DNA of 64,000 bases from Halisarca cf. caerulea (lineage: Eukaryota; Porifera; Demospongiae; Chondrillida; Halisarcidae), in NCBI GenBank assembly GCA_963170055.1, contig CAUJGJ010000397.1, positions 7,676,801 through 7,740,800 on the forward strand, read 5' to 3'. A program made the position numbers and the translations under genes. This document shows, one piece after another, positions 34,680 to 46,586 of the stretch. Positions within the stretch are counted from its first letter, which is position 1. Each line of letters opens with the position of its first letter. The notes under the pieces were generated by a model, which had not been told where the DNA came from, did not search any database, and worked only from the letters and a program-made list of their open reading frames with translations.

Positions 34680-36660
34680 ATGGAAGAAGTTAAGGAGTTT
34701 TTCAAAGTCATGACCAGTCAGCTGAAGTCCAAGCAGCAAGGTGATGATGAGCCATGCTCGTCCAGAAGCACATCCTCTGCCCCAGAGTCTAGAAAAAGAA
34801 AGCCTAATGTGCTACCATCTAGCTTTTTGAAGAAGAAAAAGCAATCTACAAAGAATGTGCAGACTTGGGACAAAGAGATTGTTCTTTTTCCCAAGGACTA
34901 TACGGGACTTGGCAAACACAAGGAAATCCCTGTACCCAGAGGTGAGTATGGTGCTTTTGCATCATTATATTCTACTTCAGTCTATCAGAGTTTACTTCTA
35001 CATGTTCACATTTAATGTGACATGTAGTATTGCACTTAACTAGTCATGAACATCTTTAGGTGCAAACCGCGTCAGCCTAGCCAGGAAAGGCCTGATAGGC
35101 AAGGTGCATTTGTCAAGAGATATGGCAGAACATGAGGCCAAGCAAGAAATCAGATTTGTCTTCAGCAAGGCAATGAATGAGGACAACACTTTCCCATTCA
35201 CAATACTGCACCCTATTGGAGGAGGAAGCCGTAGCCTGACTGTCCCACAGACATCCATATCATTTTCCTGGACAGGACGGGAAATTGCAAAGGTTACATG
35301 GAAAGGGTCCCTGTACATATTGACACAAGAAGTCCTTTGCATAGCTGAAGACTTCTCATCCGAAGAAGATGAAGAAATTGACAAGACAATACCGTGAGAC
35401 TTCAAAACTATACTATCGCGTGATCTATCAATATCAATGATTTCTTCATTTTCAGGGATATGGAACTTGTGATTGATCTGTGCAAACCAGTTGATGCCGC
35501 TAATCATCCCTCAACTTCAAGCTCACTCTCAAAGCCACTCCAAACTACATATGATGACTATCTTGACCTCTTTGATGAACAGTCCCTCCCATATGAGCTA
35601 CCACAAGAAGACAATGAAAATGTGGCCCAGTCCACTGGTAATAACATTTGGAAAGCTGCTCTTGTGCCTGTTGAGACACAACCTCCTCCTCCTTGTCTGT
35701 AAGTGTTTATGTTCTCCATAACTTGGACTGCACACATGGCATAGTCCAACAATTTAGATACATTATGGTGCCTATAGCCCTGTCCATGCATTGTCTGTAT
35801 GTTGTCATCTATCCAGGGAAGATGCTGGCAGGTTACTACAGAATCACCGTGTAAAACTCCTTAGCTATGACGATGATGATACAAGGAGGATCACTGTCTG
35901 TAGGAAGCACATCCTACAGGATACGTTGACAGCACTACGAATCAAGCCATGGGTTTCCTCCAAACACATCCAGGTAACCTTTGTTGGAGAGCCTGGAGTA
36001 GACGATGGAGGACCCAGGCGGGAGTACTTTCGTCTACTACTTAACAGCATTGCCAGGAACAACACGTATTTCACCGGATCACCATAGAGACGCCTACCCT
36101 TGCCTAATGCCCTGGCCACACAGGACAAGGTGTTCTTCCACATAGGGCAAATGCTTGCTTTGTCACTTATGAATGATGGACCTTGTGCCTCGTGGTTGGC
36201 ACCCTCATGTGTGAGCTACCTCCTTGGGACAGAGGACACAGATGATCTTCCAATAGAAGACATCCCAGACCCTGATATCAGAGTTAAAGTTAATAAGGTA
36301 GATTAATACGCTTTGGTAATAGGTGTATATTACATGCATGTAGCAAATCTGACAGTGAGTAATGCATGTGGTGTCAGTTACATTAACATGCAGCCATGTT
36401 GTTTCTTTGCTTCCCTTAGCTTGTCAACACAACCGAAGAAGAGCAGCTGCAAGACATGTTGTTGTCCAACAGCTACAGCTTTCTAGTCGACTTTGGGATC
36501 ACTCTCATGCATACCCGTCTGCAACAGCTTCCCAAGATCAAAGAAACAATCCTTAAAAGGATTTGCATATATTCTCGCAAAGTTGAATTGGATGAAATGT
36601 TTTGCGGCCTAAATTCAGTTGGGATCGGTACTCTTCTGAGAAGCAATCCGGAAGTATTTT
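34680..36660 (+). pseudogene. HECT gene of element B, nonsense and 3' deletion
   Basis: Exons 34,680-34,941, 35,060-35,393, 35,456-35,698, 35,817-36,297 and a truncated fifth from 36,420. The sequence is close to copy A (MEEVKEFFKVM, ILHPIGGGSRSL, GEPGVDDGGPRREYF). A TAG at 36,085-36,087 interrupts the HECT domain where C reads RRVPLHN. At about 36,660 the fifth exon runs straight into the antisense N-terminal part of the integrase, so the catalytic-cysteine lobe is gone. The left end of element B is cut by piggyBac 1 30 bp before the ATG. Confidence 0.85.
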
Positions 36661-36898
36661 GTCTCACTTTATCATCAAGCTCTTCTTCAGTAATAGCAGT
36701 GTACTTGGTGAATGTGGCTGAATCCCACAATTTCATATGGTTGTAAAGAGTTTGGCGACTAATACCAAGGAGAGAAGAGATTTTGGTCTTGGAGAAGCCT
36801 TTTGACATAAGGAACTTCACTTTGTCTGGGTCTACATCTGACTTGGGTCTTCGTGTGCAGGACTCTTGATCTTCTCTGTTCTGCCCTCCTTCAGCCAT
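36661..36898 (-). pseudogene. DDE integrase of element B, only the N-terminal helix-turn-helix region left
   Basis: The minus-strand ATG at 36,898 begins MAEGGQNREDQESC. VKFLMSKGFSKTKISSLLGI followed by SRQTLYNHMKLWDS is a helix-turn-helix of the type found in IS-element and resolvase-like recombinases. It ends at DDKVRQ, where the deletion junction joins it to HECT exon 5. The whole catalytic core is missing. The CACATG palindrome TCACATGACACCACGTGG follows at 36,981-36,998, then only a degraded array before element C. Confidence 0.8.
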
Positions 36899-37117
36899 TT
36901 TGGTGTCCAGACCATGTGCTCATTCCATCTTCACACTATATTGCAATTTACTGCCTGCTAGTATGGTTCTCAATGAGTGATCACATGACACCACGTGGTG
37001 ATGCAAAATTAAACATATATGTATGGATGCATAATGTATATAATGTGCGGTGCCGTTTGTAAAAATATTCAATAATGTGCTTCCATATGCAGAATGTTGA
37101 TATTTGTGTTCATCTGT

Positions 37118-37500
37118 GGATATATATTATACATCCATGGATATATAATATACATCCGTGGATATATAATATACATCCGTGGATATATAATATACATCCG
37201 TGGATATATAATATACATCCGTGGATATATAATATACATCCGTGGATATATAATATACATCCGTGGATATATAATATACATCCGTGGATATATAATATAC
37301 ATCCGTGGATATATAATATACATCCGTGGATATATAATATACATCCGTGGATATATAATATGCATCCGTGGATATATAATATACATCCGTGGATATATAG
37401 TATACATCCGTGGATATATAATATACATCCGTGGATATATAATATACATCCATGTATATAAAATATACATCCATGGATATATAAATATACATCTGTGGAT
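37118..37500. repeat. 21-bp palindromic array, left end of C
   Basis: About 17-18 almost identical monomers ACATCCGTGGATATATAATAT; homogeneous, unlike the right array of the same element. Confidence 0.95.
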
Positions 37501-37515
37501 ATTATGCACACAAAG

Positions 37516-37530
37516 TCACATGATGTCATG
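37516..37530. promoter_or_regulatory. CACATG palindrome upstream of HECT gene C
   Basis: TCACATGATGTCATG between the array and the gene. A second shared motif, GAGCACATGGT, lies at about 37,615-37,625, close to the start codon at 37,642. Confidence 0.35.
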
Positions 37531-37641
37531 GGACAGTGGTCTGTATAATATGAGGCACACAATCTACAAGGAAGAGGAACAGGAAGTAGATGACATAGTT
37601 GTGAACTTTTGATGAGCACATGGTGATGACCTAAGCAAAGT

Positions 37642-39866
37642 ATGGAAGAAGTCAGAAATTTCTTCAAAGCAATCACAAAGCAAATCAGCTCATCTCAAAA
37701 TGACTTAAATTCAGAGCCATGCTCTTCAAGTGGATCCAGAGGAAATTCTGACCGGAAAAGGAGGCCATCAGTGATGCCATCAAGCTTTTTAAAGAAAAAG
37801 AAGCCAAATATCAAGTCTGAACTAACTTGGGATAAAGACATTGTTTGTTTTCCTAAGAATTATTCCAAGAGCAATGCTGAAATTCCTATACCAAGAGGTG
37901 AGGAGGAACTTCTGATACTGTCATGCATGGGAATGGCTTTAATAATATTTGTTTGGTTTCCCCGCTTAGGCAAGACCAGAGTGTCCCTTGCCAAGAAAGG
38001 ACTAATAGGGAAAATACATCTTGCAGAAAGCATGGATGAGGAGAGGGCTAAAGATAAAATATGTTCTGTGTTCAGTAAAGCTATGAAGGGGAACAGGGAC
38101 TTCCCATTCTTCATACTGCATCCAATTGGAGGAGGAAGTCGGAGTCTGACAGTCCCTAGAACATCAACATCATTTGTATGGACTGCCAAAGAAGTTGCTA
38201 AAGTGGCTGGGAAAGGCTCAATTTATATTTGGGCACAAGATGACTTAGATGTTGAGGACACAGATGTAATTATAGTAGAATCTGATGATGATAGTGTCAG
38301 TGACTTACAGTACGTTCTGTGGGTAGATTGTGCTTCAGTTTCTAGGTAATAAGTATTCAATTTTGCATTCCAATGCCTGCAGGAATGATGACTATCAGAC
38401 ACAACACTGCAACGTACAGGCTGATGACAAAGTAACACCACCCATTCTCCTTCAGACCGTTTCACCAAGCCCACCTGCAAAAGCTTACTCCAATACCTAT
38501 GAGGGCTACATTGATCTTGTTGATAGCCAATCTTTACCTGAAGATTTAAGCCTTTGGGAGTTTGCTGCTCAAGAGCCATCAGCATCTATCACTGCAACAA
38601 CCAGTACAAGAGGTGCCTCCAGTAATAAGTGAGTCTTTCTTTAGTATAATATGGGACGTATGCTATGCTATATATGTATCCATTTTAGAGGGGATGTTGA
38701 AGAACTACTCCTCAGGCACAGACAACGTATTTTGAGTATAGGTGACGATGATGATAGAAGAGTAACTGTGCGTCGAAAGCATCTGCTAGAGGATACACTC
38801 AAAACTTTGAAACGAGTGCCTTGGGATCCATCCAAACACCTCAAGGTGGTCTTCATTGGTGAACCAGGCATTGATGATGGAGGACCAAGGAGAGAGTATT
38901 TCAGATTGCTGCTTGATGAAATTGCCCAAAACAACAGCTACTTTCATGGTTTAGCACATCGCCGAGTCCCTCTACACAATGTTATAAGTTTGCAGAATAA
39001 TATTTTCTTCTACTTCGGGCAGATAATTGCTTTGTCTGTCATACATGATGGCCCTTTTCTGCAATGTCTGGCACCTACAGTGGTATACTACATTTTACAG
39101 TGTGATGCGGAGGCGCAAGGCAAGATTAGAGCAGTAAGTATAGAATCGGACTGAATTTGACGTACTGTATGGACACATTATTATTGTTATTCTGTAGATT
39201 GAGCAAGTCACTGAAGAAAATCAGTTCACAAAACTGCTTTGTTCTCCCGACTATGAATTTCTATTGGACTATGGAATTTCTACCTTCAATGCTAAATTCA
39301 AGGACAAAGGAAACATTGTACAGGCCATTGTGAAGAACTTCTGTGTTTATTCTTGCAAGGTTGAGCTGGACCAGATAGTATCGGGTTTGAATTCTCTCCG
39401 TTTAGGGGATTTAATGCGTGATAATCCTGATGAATTTTTGAGCCACTTCTTACAGAAACCTGTACCCCTTACAGCAGCCATGTTGCAAGATTTATTCACT
39501 AGTGAATTTTCATCTCCGGGCGCTAATGTAAGGGAAGCGGAGGAGGAGGCAGCAATGCAGTGGGTAATGCTTCTATCAGATATCGAAGAAGGGGGTGGAA
39601 GAATATGCATACAAGATAATGACAGTAGCAATGGGTTCTTCTATATCGCTTTTGCTGACTTGTTAATGTTTGTTACTGGCTCATCTTCTGTACCTCCAAT
39701 GGGCTTCTTGCCAAAGCCAGTCATACAATTCAGCTATGCAACCACATTTCCAATAGCTTCTACTTGCTCCAACACTCTTACCCTTCCACTGGACCTACCC
39801 TATGAAAGTTTCCGATACAATATTGGATTTGGGATTCACAACAGCCCAGGATTTCTGCGTATTTGA
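37642..39866 (+). CDS. HECT-domain E3 ubiquitin ligase-like protein of element C (intact)
   Basis: Joined exons 37,642-37,897, 37,970-38,309, 38,383-38,628, 38,689-39,133 and 39,198-39,866 give an open frame of 651 codons. I checked every splice phase by hand (1, 2, 2, 0). The N-terminus is Lys/Ser-rich with RKRRPSVMPSSFLKKKKPN, a possible nuclear localisation signal. A conserved block then runs GLIGKIHLAE...ILHPIGGGSRSL...YIWAQDDL. The HECT domain occupies roughly residues 340-651: GEPGIDDGGPRREYFRLLL, FFYFGQIIALSVIHDGP, PPMGFLPKP and STCSNTLTLPLDLPYESFRY, with the cysteine at about 619. Partner E2 and substrate are unknown. Its convergent neighbour is the C integrase; it presumably serves the element or counters host control, which is inference. 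Confidence 0.85.
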
Positions 39867-40152
39867 AATATAACCACTTTCTTTAATACTATGTAGAATT
39901 AACATCCTAACAAGTTATATTGATTTCATGATTGTCATACTGTTATGCATGCCTTTGATTCCTTTTAGTATGTACGTAATATGTTATTATAGTAACAGAT
40001 TTAATTACAATGTAATTGTGTTATTAATACCAGTGTATAATTAGATTCAGAAGACATACATATACCAAGACTTGTGTTACAGTGAAATTAAGGTTTTGTT
40101 ATTTACTGATATTTCCATGGAATGAAACTTAATTACATATTCTTACTATAAG

Positions 40153-41342
40153 TTAACAAGTACATTGATTACAATTGCTCATCAGGTGCTGTCCACAAGC
40201 ATCTACTGCAGCACGATAGCGCAATTTGGCATTATCTGTACATTCTTGCTGTCTTTGCAACACAGTACGTTGTAAGTCTTCACAAGGCTTGAAAGCACAC
40301 CTAGGAACGCAGACAGCTTCATTGGATGGCAATTCAATAGTGTCAGTGTCTGCAGTTGACTCTTGATCAGAGACACTTTGTTCTTGTTCCCATAAACCTG
40401 TCAAGAACAACTGTAGTGGAGTACTATTATGCTCGGTAGAAAGTGCATGGTTGTTCCATGCCTCCACAAATCTTTCAAGGGACCTGTTAATGTATGGTAC
40501 ATATATCAAATGCAGACAATATATGTCAACTTCATTCAAAGGATCAAGCTCATTGTTAGCTTCCAACTGTCGAAAAGTATTGGCAAATGTGACTATTACT
40601 GAGCGATGTACATCCCTCCAAAGCCTTTTGATGCACTCGTTGTGTGTGGAGCTCCCTGTAATAACACACTTGTCTGTGGAATGTTTACTCATCATGGTGC
40701 GCCAGACTCCAATATTTTCACCACCATGATCGGTGCGTACTTTTTGGGCAATCCATACTGCTGAACTCCATTCATAAATGCAGTTAGCACACTTGCAGAT
40801 TTGTTGTTGTTAGTATGACACTGAAGGAACGTAATTAAACGTGAAAAACCATCTATTCCTCTATGTATAACCAGGCACCATCTAATCATTTTGTGGTTCC
40901 CATCAATGTGCCACACAAAATTGGGACCCTCAGCTTCATAAACCCTTCTTTTCACAGCTACACTTCTTCTTTCTGCAACTCCCTCAGGATCCACACGATG
41001 TATACTTGCCCTTAGTTTAGTTCGAGGTACTTGCGTCCCTTTTGATAGAAGATGACCTGCTACCATCACTTCTCCGTCATGTGGATGGGTTGACTTAATT
41101 TCTCTCACCTTGTGGTCTAGTTCAGTGGCACTGATAGAGGAATATTTTGAGAATTGTGCTTGGTCCCAAGTGCTAATTCTATTGTAGAGAGTTTGCCTAC
41201 TCACTCCAAGAATAGAGGCAATTTTACTCTTGGAGAATCCCTTTGACATGAGGAACTTCACTTCCTCTGGATTTATTTCTTAAGAAGGTCTCCCTCTGTC
41301 ATTCGCTTGTACATCTTCTGAAATACAATTGCATTCAGCCAT
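40153..41342 (-). pseudogene. DDE integrase of element C (nonsense and frameshift)
   Basis: The ATG at 41,340-41,342 starts MAECNCISEDVQ. A TAA near 41,280 interrupts the tail just before the helix-turn-helix (VKFLMSKGFSKSKIASILGV, SRQTLYNRISTW). The core follows: [34 protein letters not shown], then YGLPKK, where one base is missing near 40,735 so that RTDHGGEN is read out of frame. The second frame has SSTHNECIKRLWRDVHRS, the family Asn-rich region, VPRCAFKPCEDL and CGQHLMSNCNQC. Without the two lesions it would be full length (about 395 codons). Confidence 0.85.
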
Positions 41343-41447
41343 TTCAAAACTAGTTGAACATGTGCTCATCAAAAGTTTACAACTATGTCATCTACTTCCT
41401 GTTCCTCTTCCTTGTAGATTGTGTGCCTCATATTATACAGACCACTG

Positions 41448-41465
41448 TCACATGAAATCATGTGA
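41448..41465. promoter_or_regulatory. CACATG palindrome upstream of integrase gene C
   Basis: TCACATGAAATCATGTGA, an inverted CACATG pair at the mirror position of the one before the HECT gene. GAACATGTGCTCATC at about 41,353-41,367 is the inverted counterpart of the GAGCACATG motif at the other end. Confidence 0.4.
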
Positions 41466-41482
41466 CTTTGTGTGCATAATAT

Positions 41483-41715
41483 CCACAGATGTATATTTAT
41501 ACCTATCCCTAGATATAAATTTATATCCATGGATGTATAATTATATATCCATGGATGTATAATTATATATTTGTGGATGTATAATTATATATCCATGGAT
41601 GTATAAATATATATCCGTGGATGTATAAATATATATCCGCAGATGTATAATTATATATCCGCAGATATATCTATATATCCGTGGATGTATAATTATATGT
41701 CAATGGATGTATGCA
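41483..41715. repeat. 21-bp palindromic array, right end of C
   Basis: About eleven diverged monomers on the ATATATCCRTGGATGTATAAT pattern. More heterogeneous than the left array of the same element. Confidence 0.9.
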
Positions 41716-41771
41716 TATATCCTACAAATGTGATGTGCTAATATTGATTTTTTTTACAAACGGCACCCCAT

Positions 41772-42001
41772 AAATTGCATGATATTTAGTTAAATCGCAT
41801 TATATTTAGCTAAATCACATGATATTTAACCCTTAAATGTTCACGCACCACTTGAGTGGCGCAAGCCATAAAACCGCAACAGTTCCATTCTATTATTTCC
41901 AATTTTTCCTGTACAAAGTCATAGATTTGTTTGATATGGCGATTGGAAACTATTATTACAGTTTCATAGCAATACGTTCAGGTATAAAGATCACACCACA
42001 G
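41772..42001. other. Spacer between C and D with a possible piggyBac end
   Basis: 41,772-41,830 contains three degraded ATTTAGYTAAAT monomers, the array type of D and E. A TTAA at 41,826-41,829 followed by CCCTTAAATGTTCACGC looks like a piggyBac terminus, but no partner end is visible. The last 10 bases hold the flanking duplications of D and E. Confidence 0.45.
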
Positions 42002-42084
42002 ACTGGTATATGGGGTGCCGTTTGTCAAAAAACACTGGCTAATTTGTGATGTGAAAACCTAGATATTTATCAAAAATCACTGCT

Positions 42085-42425
42085 ATTTAGCTAAATATTG
42101 TTGTTATTTAGCTAAATATCACTGTTGCTTAGTTAAATATCACTGTTATTTAGCTAAATAGCAGTGATATTTAGCTAAATATCACTGTTATTTAGCTAAA
42201 TATCACTGTTAATTAGCTAAATATCACTGTTAGCTAAATATCATTGTTATTCAGCTAAATATCATTGTTATTTAGTTAAATATCACTGTTATTTAGCTGA
42301 ATATCACTATTATTTAGCTAAATAGCAATGTTAGCTAAATATCACACTGTTATTTAGTTAAATATTGGTGATATTTAGCTAAATATCAGTGATATTTAGC
42401 TAAATATCATTGATATTTAGTGAGA
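42085..42425. repeat. 21-bp palindromic array, left end of D
   Basis: About 15-16 monomers on ATTTAGCTAAATATCACTGTT, centred on the palindrome ATTTAGCTAAAT. Some monomers are shortened. Confidence 0.9.
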
Positions 42426-42432
42426 TAGTCAG

Positions 42433-42450
42433 TCATGTGACAGCACATGA
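42433..42450. promoter_or_regulatory. CATGTG/CACATG pair upstream of HECT gene D
   Basis: TCATGTGACAGCACATGA. A further CAAGCACATGGTCTG lies at about 42,500-42,514, before the start codon at 42,559. Confidence 0.35.
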
Positions 42451-42558
42451 CATAATGTGATTCGTATGAGATCACCCATTACATAAGTGATAGTGATGAA
42501 CAAGCACATGGTCTGAAGCTGCAGCTGCCCACCCACTTTCAGATCTAGAAGTAGTGCA

Positions 42559-45500
42559 ATGACTGACAACATAAAGAAAATAATATCCTCTGCTGTGAGT
42601 GATGCCCTCAATAGGAGGCAGTTGAGTAGCCATGACATCCCTGGATCAAGCAATGAAGATAGTAGTGGGAGTAGTAGAGGGAAGAAGCGAAAATCACAGG
42701 TTTTGCCTTCAAGCTTTTTGAAAAAGAAAAAGAAGGGAAACTCTTCCATTCAAGTGTGGGATAAGGATATTGTCTGCTTCCCTAAAGATTATGTGAAACA
42801 CCCTCATGACATTCCCATACCTAGAGGTAAGACCCGAATGGATCTGAATAAGAAAGGTCTCATTGGCAAGGTTTGGCTTACTTCTGATATGGATGAGGGA
42901 GAAGTGAGGGAGCAAATATGTTCAGTATTTGCTGATAGGATGAAGAAAAATTCCCAGTTTCCTTTCAAGGTAAATACATACACTATATGATAGTACAATG
43001 ATATTTGAACTCCTGCAAAGTTTAACTGTAGAAGTTGAAATGTTGGCAGGCTGGCTTTCAACTTTTACAGTATATTCTGCCCTACATATAACAGACAACT
43101 TAATATTTATTTTAAAAATTATATTTACATCTTAGATTCTTCAACTTGTTGGTGGATCTAAGGTTTTATCAGATATCAGATCATCTTCTAACTTCTCCTG
43201 GACAGCTAAATCTGTTGCTATGTCGGGAGGACGAGCGTGCATCTACATTTGGGCACAAGAGGAATTGGGACCAATTTCTACATTGGATACAGTTGCTGAA
43301 AACGATGATGAAGATCTACCAGAGTAATTAACTCAGTTTATCAGAAATATAATATGGGATTATTCATAGAAGGATGGTTGTTTGTTCTTAATGTAGTGTA
43401 TTCTACACTTTTGACCCCGAGGATGACTATATGGATGACCCACCAACGTCTGAAGTAAAAGTAATCAATACTTCACCAAGCACCCCCATAAAGCAGGCTC
43501 CAAAGTGTCATTATGACACATACGTTGATTTAATAGACTCTCCATCCCCTGAACAGGAAATACTCCTGGAATCATCCCCACCATCAAGCAATCAGCCTTC
43601 AATTTTCGAGGCTGCACAGCAATGCAGCTCAAGGGATTGCAATACGTAAGTATGTTTTTTTGACCTAGCTTGGTTTCTATACTATTGGATTATATTATCT
43701 TTATGCAATGTTTGTAGAGATGCTGGGAAATTGCTGCTGAAGCATAGAGCCAGTATATTAAATCCAGATGATGAGGACGTGCGCAGAATAACGGTTCGTC
43801 GAAAACACATCTTCAACAATACCATCCAGACCTTGAAGCATGTAGGCTGGAGACCATCGCAGCATCTGAAGATCATATTCTTGGGGGAGCCAGGAGAGGA
43901 TGATGGTGGGTCTAGAAGGGAATTTTTCCGGCTTCTATTTGCAGAGATTGCTGCAAATAACATGCTGTTTGAGGGGCCTGAATCCAAACGTATGCCAAAA
44001 CATAATAGTTTAGCGACAAAAGACCAGCTATTTTTCTACATTGGACAGTTGCTTGGACTGTCACTACTCAATAATGGACCATGTGTAGAGTGGTTAGCAC
44101 CTACCATTGTTCATTACATATTTGGACAGGCAGACACCGTGTTTGTTGAGGACATACCTGCAGCTGATGTAGTGGCTAAAGTAAAAATGGTGAGTCGATC
44201 ATGATGACTAAATACATTATTAATTATATACCTGAACGTCTAGGTCACAGGAATATTGTGGATAGATATACCCCTTGCCTTCGGCTCAGGGCATATCTAT
44301 CCACAAACGGCTTCCGATGACCAAGACTGAGGGTCGTATGTGTGTGCAATACACCTGGCAGCCATGGTTCATATAATATATACACTGACTGAGAGCAAGA
44401 CACCAATCAAGCTTTGTTAAAATTCTTCTCCTTTACCACTGACCACAAGTTTGGCTGCTAGATGTGATTTTAAGTGACACCCCGTGACCAGCGTGATTAT
44501 ATCCCATTTATACGACCTGTGCGTAGTATGGGTTTGTGTGATCGTCAGTGTATATATATACAGGGTTCTCCCCAGGATTTTTTGAAGGCATAGTGCCCCC
44601 CTCGGGTTAACAGATAAGGGATAGTGATTTTGCAGTGTGAGGCTTTACAATCCACAGTATGCCTCTAGTCCTCAATGCATGCTGCAACCATAGATACTAC
44701 AACTGCAATTGGTGCTAGAGGTGAAGAAATTGGCACCTGTATGGCTTCACCAGGGAGCACTAAATTGGCTCACTTGTGTGGCTTCACCCACAGGAAAGAA
44801 CCTGTAGAAATAGAAGGCATAGCCCTCCAGGTTCAAAGAATAGTGGCTATGTGAAGGCATAGTGCTCTGCTTTTAAAGGATAGCGGAGCGCTATGCTTGA
44901 GTATTGCTGGGGAGACACTGATATACTTATATGCATGCATAATGTATATGACATCGCATTACTTCTATTATCTAGATTGAAGAAGCTGTTGATGAGGATG
45001 AATTTCACTCGCTTTTGCAAGATGAGTATGATCTCTTGTCAAATTGTGGAGTTATGCTGATGAATCCGAATATGAAAGACAAAGCTGATATTATCTCTTG
45101 CATTGTCAAACATTATTGCATATACCAGTGCAAAGCAGAGTTGGATCAGCTGGTTTCTGGCCTTGAGTCTCTTGAAGTTTGTAGCCTCTTCCGCCGTCAC
45201 CCACACCTCTTCCTACCACTCTTTGCCAAGCCTGTGAGACCTCTCACATCAATGGTACTGCAAGACCTGCTGGAACCTTGCTTTTCACCTCATGGCTCCA
45301 ATAGCAGAGAAAGGGAAGAAGAAGCTGCATTCAACTGGGTTACCTTCCTCAGTGAATTTGACAACAAGGACAGGCTTATCATTGATGAAGATGAAGGGGG
45401 GCATTTTTCTCTTTCACTTCAAGATATTTTGATCTTTGTAACAGGATCATCTGAAATCCCCCCAGCAGGCTTTCAACCTGACCCGAGCATAGAGTTCACA

Positions 45501-45632
45501 AGTGAGGGGGTATTCTCCATTGCCTCAACATGCTCCAATGTACTCATTCTACCACTGGGGCTAAGCTATGATGCATTCAGGTACAAAATGGCTTTTGGTA
45601 TTGTCAATAGCCCCGTATTTTTACGTATCTGA
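42559..45632 (+). CDS. HECT-domain E3 ubiquitin ligase-like protein of element D (intact)
   Basis: Exons 42,559-42,969, 43,136-43,323, 43,397-43,645, 43,718-44,189 and 44,976-45,632 join without a stop to 658 codons (phases 0, 2, 2, 0). The gene lacks the first intron of copies A-C but has an intron after FPFK that they lack. The N-terminus is MTDNIKKIISSAVSDALN, then a Ser-rich, Lys-rich tail, then GLIGKVWLTSDMDEGEVREQ. HECT: GEPGEDDGGSRREFFRLLF, FFYIGQLLGLSLLNNGPCVE, PPAGFQPDP and STCSNVLILPLGLSYDAFRY, with the predicted ubiquitin-accepting cysteine at about 626, 33 residues from the C-terminus. Intron 4 is enlarged to 786 bp by a MITE. The donor of exon 2 (GA|GTAATT) is weak but gives the right phase. 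Confidence 0.85.
44258..44304. repeat. 12-bp perfect inverted repeat in intron 4 of HECT D
   Basis: GTGGATAGATAT and ATATCTATCCAC around a 23-base loop. It lies in about 370 bp of intron sequence that other copies lack. Confidence 0.6.
44561..44920. mobile_element. hAT-type MITE in intron 4 of HECT D
   Basis: A 360-bp segment with inverted ends CAGGGTTCTCCCCAGG and the complement of CAGTGTCTCCCCAGC. The flanks are TA-rich (TATATATA left, ATATACTT right), so a target duplication cannot be scored with confidence. No coding. It contains repeated GAAGGCATAGTG motifs. Confidence 0.65.
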
Positions 45633-46586
45633 AGTGCACTTTACTAGTTCACTCTAAGGCTTATAGACGGCTATACGTATACATACATAATATTCTATAA
45701 TTATAATCATCATTGTTACAATATAGTTGCCAGTATTAACAATAGTAATTATTGCTTTCATTTAATATACTGTATCAGTACTTATAAACTTTAACCAATA
45801 CAGTTATTGCAACCATGTGTAAGATGTTTGCCACATAATTCAATAGCTTTGAGATATAACGACTTTCCATGATCTTGGCATGCTGTAGAAATGTATGGGT
45901 CAATCTCTGTTGCCAATTTCCCAAGCAGGTATGGGCAAGGCATATAGGTGCATCGAGGGACACTGACAGCATCATTGGATTGGAGCTGAATAGGGAACTC
46001 GTTCTCATCCAATTCTGAACCACTGCTTTCTCCTTGCAAGTTTGACAACATTCCCAAAATGAACATCTGATTAGGTGTCTGGTTGTTTTCTGTTGACACT
46101 GTGTGGTTATTCCATGCTTGAGCAAAAGACGTTAGTGCTTCATTTATTTTGGAAACGAAAATGTAGTGCAGTATATAGATATCAACCTCATTAAGATGAT
46201 CGAGTTTACGTTCTTCTTCTAGGGTACGGAAAAGATTGCCAAAATTTACGAGAACAGATGGATGGATGTCACGCCATAATCTTTCTATACGTTCATTATG
46301 GGTTGAGCTACCTGTTATGACACAATTTTCTTTCCCCTCATGTTCCTCCATCATCATACTCCATATTCCTATGTTCTCTCCTCCATGGTCTGTACGTACT
46401 TTGTCCGGCAAACCATATTGTTGAACAGCTACTTTAACCTTTTAAGGACCAAAGACCAGTTAACTGGCTCTGTTCTGCCGTACCCCTTAAGTACCGCGGG
46501 GATCGAACATTGCGCAATCGCTACGAATTTTATATCAAAAGATAGAGCAAGAAGCACTTAATAAAAGGTGTACTTTTCAACTTGAT

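Larger units (their letters stand above)
37045..41771. mobile_element. HECT/integrase element C
   Basis: Left end GTGCGGTGCCGTTTGTAAAA (37,045). The right end reads inward as ATGGGGTGCCGTTTGTAAAA (41,771). Both ends have 21-bp arrays and CACATG palindromes. It holds the intact HECT gene on plus and a twice-broken integrase on minus. The 8-bp flanks (TATATAAT and AAATTGCA) do not match, so this is not a clean insertion as it stands. Its left side abuts the remnant of element B. Confidence 0.85.

Noticed and set aside
37118..37500. Regular short repeats that might be taken for a CRISPR array
   Set aside because: Monomers are directly adjacent with no unique spacers, they lie in a eukaryotic transposon, and no cas genes are present.
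37037..41779. Target-site duplication for element C
   Set aside because: The 8-bp flanks TATATAAT and AAATTGCA do not match, and both sides are remnants of other elements, so none can be claimed.
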